In this document: positions 63,423 through 64,000 of the stretch, in pieces
Numbering within the stretch: position 1 is the first letter of the stretch
How the letters are laid out: each line of letters starts with the position of its first letter
Assembly (NCBI RefSeq): GCF_021502725.1
Contig: NZ_JAKFFS010000006.1
Coordinates: 124,001-188,000 of the forward strand
Direction of reading: 5' to 3'
DNA from: Dyadobacter sp. CY345
GTDB lineage: Bacteria > Bacteroidota > Bacteroidia > Cytophagales > Spirosomataceae
Length of the DNA stretch: 64,000 nucleotides
Notes under the pieces: generated by a model
Seen by the model: the letters and a program-made list of their open reading frames with translations, nothing else
Database searches by the model: none
What the model was told of the DNA's origin: nothing
Position numbers and translations under genes: made by a program

Positions 63423-63480
63423 ACATCAGTTAGCTCCATCTAAAAACAGTCTGATTTACTCAACGTCAAATTAAATTTTA

Positions 63481-64000
63481 TGAAAATCGCAGTTGTAGGC
63501 ACAGGTTATGTAGGTCTTGTTACTGGAACCTGTTTCGCTGAAACAGGAAATCAGGTGACCTGTGTTGATATCGACCAGAATAAAGTTACCCGGATGCAAA
63601 ACGGAGAAATCCCAATTTACGAACCGGGTCTTGATGTTTTGTTTGACCGTAATATAGCCGAAGGACGTCTTGTCTTCACAACCGACCTTGTGGAAGGAAT
63701 CAAGGATGCCGAGGTTATTTTTCTTGCCCTGCCTACACCTCCTGGTGAAGACGGCTCCGCTGATTTGAAATATATTCTGGGTGTTGCCAACGATCTTGGA
63801 CCAATTCTGGAAAGTTATGCAGTCGTCATCGACAAAAGCACCGTTCCGGTAGGTACTGCGGAAAAAGTTAGAGATGCCATTGCAAAAAACGCGAAAGTGG
63901 ATTTTGATGTCGTGTCCAACCCGGAATTCCTTCGTGAAGGTGTGGCTGTTGAAGATTTTATGAAACCAGACCGCGTTGTAGTAGGAACAACTTCCGATAA
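63481..64000 (+). CDS. ugd: UDP-glucose 6-dehydrogenase, cut at window edge
   Basis: The first ~173 residues are present. MKIAVVGTGYVGLVTGTCFAE is the NAD-binding GxGYVGL signature, and PIYEPGLD, FLALPTPPGEDGSADLKY, VVIDKSTVPVGTAEKV and VSNPEFLREGVAVEDFMKPDRVVVG are the classical blocks of the UDP-glucose/GDP-mannose dehydrogenase family. It oxidises UDP-glucose to UDP-glucuronate; BY-kinases such as Wzc phosphorylate Ugd in other bacteria. The catalytic Cys lies beyond the edge. It follows the Wzc-like gene by 58 bp and is likely in the same operon. Confidence 0.92.

Noticed and set aside
1..64000. CRISPR array, tRNA or rRNA genes, insertion sequences
   Set aside because: No regularly spaced repeats, no cloverleaf-like text and no transposase signature was found by eye; a dedicated scan could still find a small tRNA-like gene.

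Overview
The window looks like chromosomal DNA of a member of the Bacteroidota, most likely order Cytophagales and perhaps close to Dyadobacter/Spirosomaceae. Reasons: three SusC/SusD outer-membrane pairs, a protein with a type IX secretion (T9SS) C-terminal sorting domain, TAnnTTTG promoter boxes of the Bacteroidota type, ASPIC/UnbV-FG-GAP and DUF3526 families, moderate GC and AT-rich intergenic DNA. The genus is inference from overall protein style, not a database result. No rRNA, tRNA, CRISPR array or intact mobile element was seen.

Layout. 1-9057: mostly minus-strand housekeeping and stress genes: a cut-off SDR oxidoreductase, a tautomerase, YceI, a Crp-type regulator and a membrane-anchored MutS-like ATPase; then on the plus strand a receiver-only response regulator with a YciE/YciF-type ferritin-like protein; then an AraC regulator and SDR pair, an Asp-box lipoprotein and a GH39 glycosidase. 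9236-15718: a second receiver-only regulator faces a four-gene operon of a siderophore-type TonB receptor, an ABC ATPase and two DUF3526 ABC-2 permeases. 16259-21070: SusCD pair 1. 21344-27003: a glycan-assembly cluster (TIGR04325-type methyltransferase, five glycosyltransferases, an FdtA-like cupin). 27657-35687: SusCD pair 2 followed by a glycerophosphodiesterase and an NPP-type phosphodiesterase, facing a sugar isomerase/epimerase-like TIM barrel. 36125-45423: a DUF808 membrane protein, then SusCD pair 3 with a giant FG-GAP/ASPIC-UnbV lipoprotein. 46064-50276: a ChaA-like Ca2+/H+ antiporter, DUF2383 and DUF4385 proteins, a small lipoprotein and an orphan. 50518-53865: a secreted Ig-like/ExeM-type nuclease with a T9SS tail. 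54191-64000: surface polysaccharide genes: manC-fcl-gmd for GDP-L-fucose on the minus strand, and CpsB-type phosphatase, Wza, Wzc and the start of UDP-glucose dehydrogenase on the plus strand.

How the genes work together. The SusCD systems import surface-bound ligands. Pair 2 carries its own periplasmic phosphodiesterases, which suggests a phosphodiester-linked substrate. The right end supplies activated sugars (GDP-fucose, UDP-glucuronate) and the Wza/Wzc/CpsB export machine for an exopolysaccharide; the glycosyltransferase cluster at 21-27 kb could act on the same or another surface glycan. Intergenic regions carry several clear terminator hairpins, TAnnTTTG boxes upstream of all three susC genes, 14-bp-period repeats in the GDP-fucose operon, and two decayed reading frames (about 47.2-47.6 kb and 58.5-58.7 kb) with stops and shifts in otherwise protein-like sequence.
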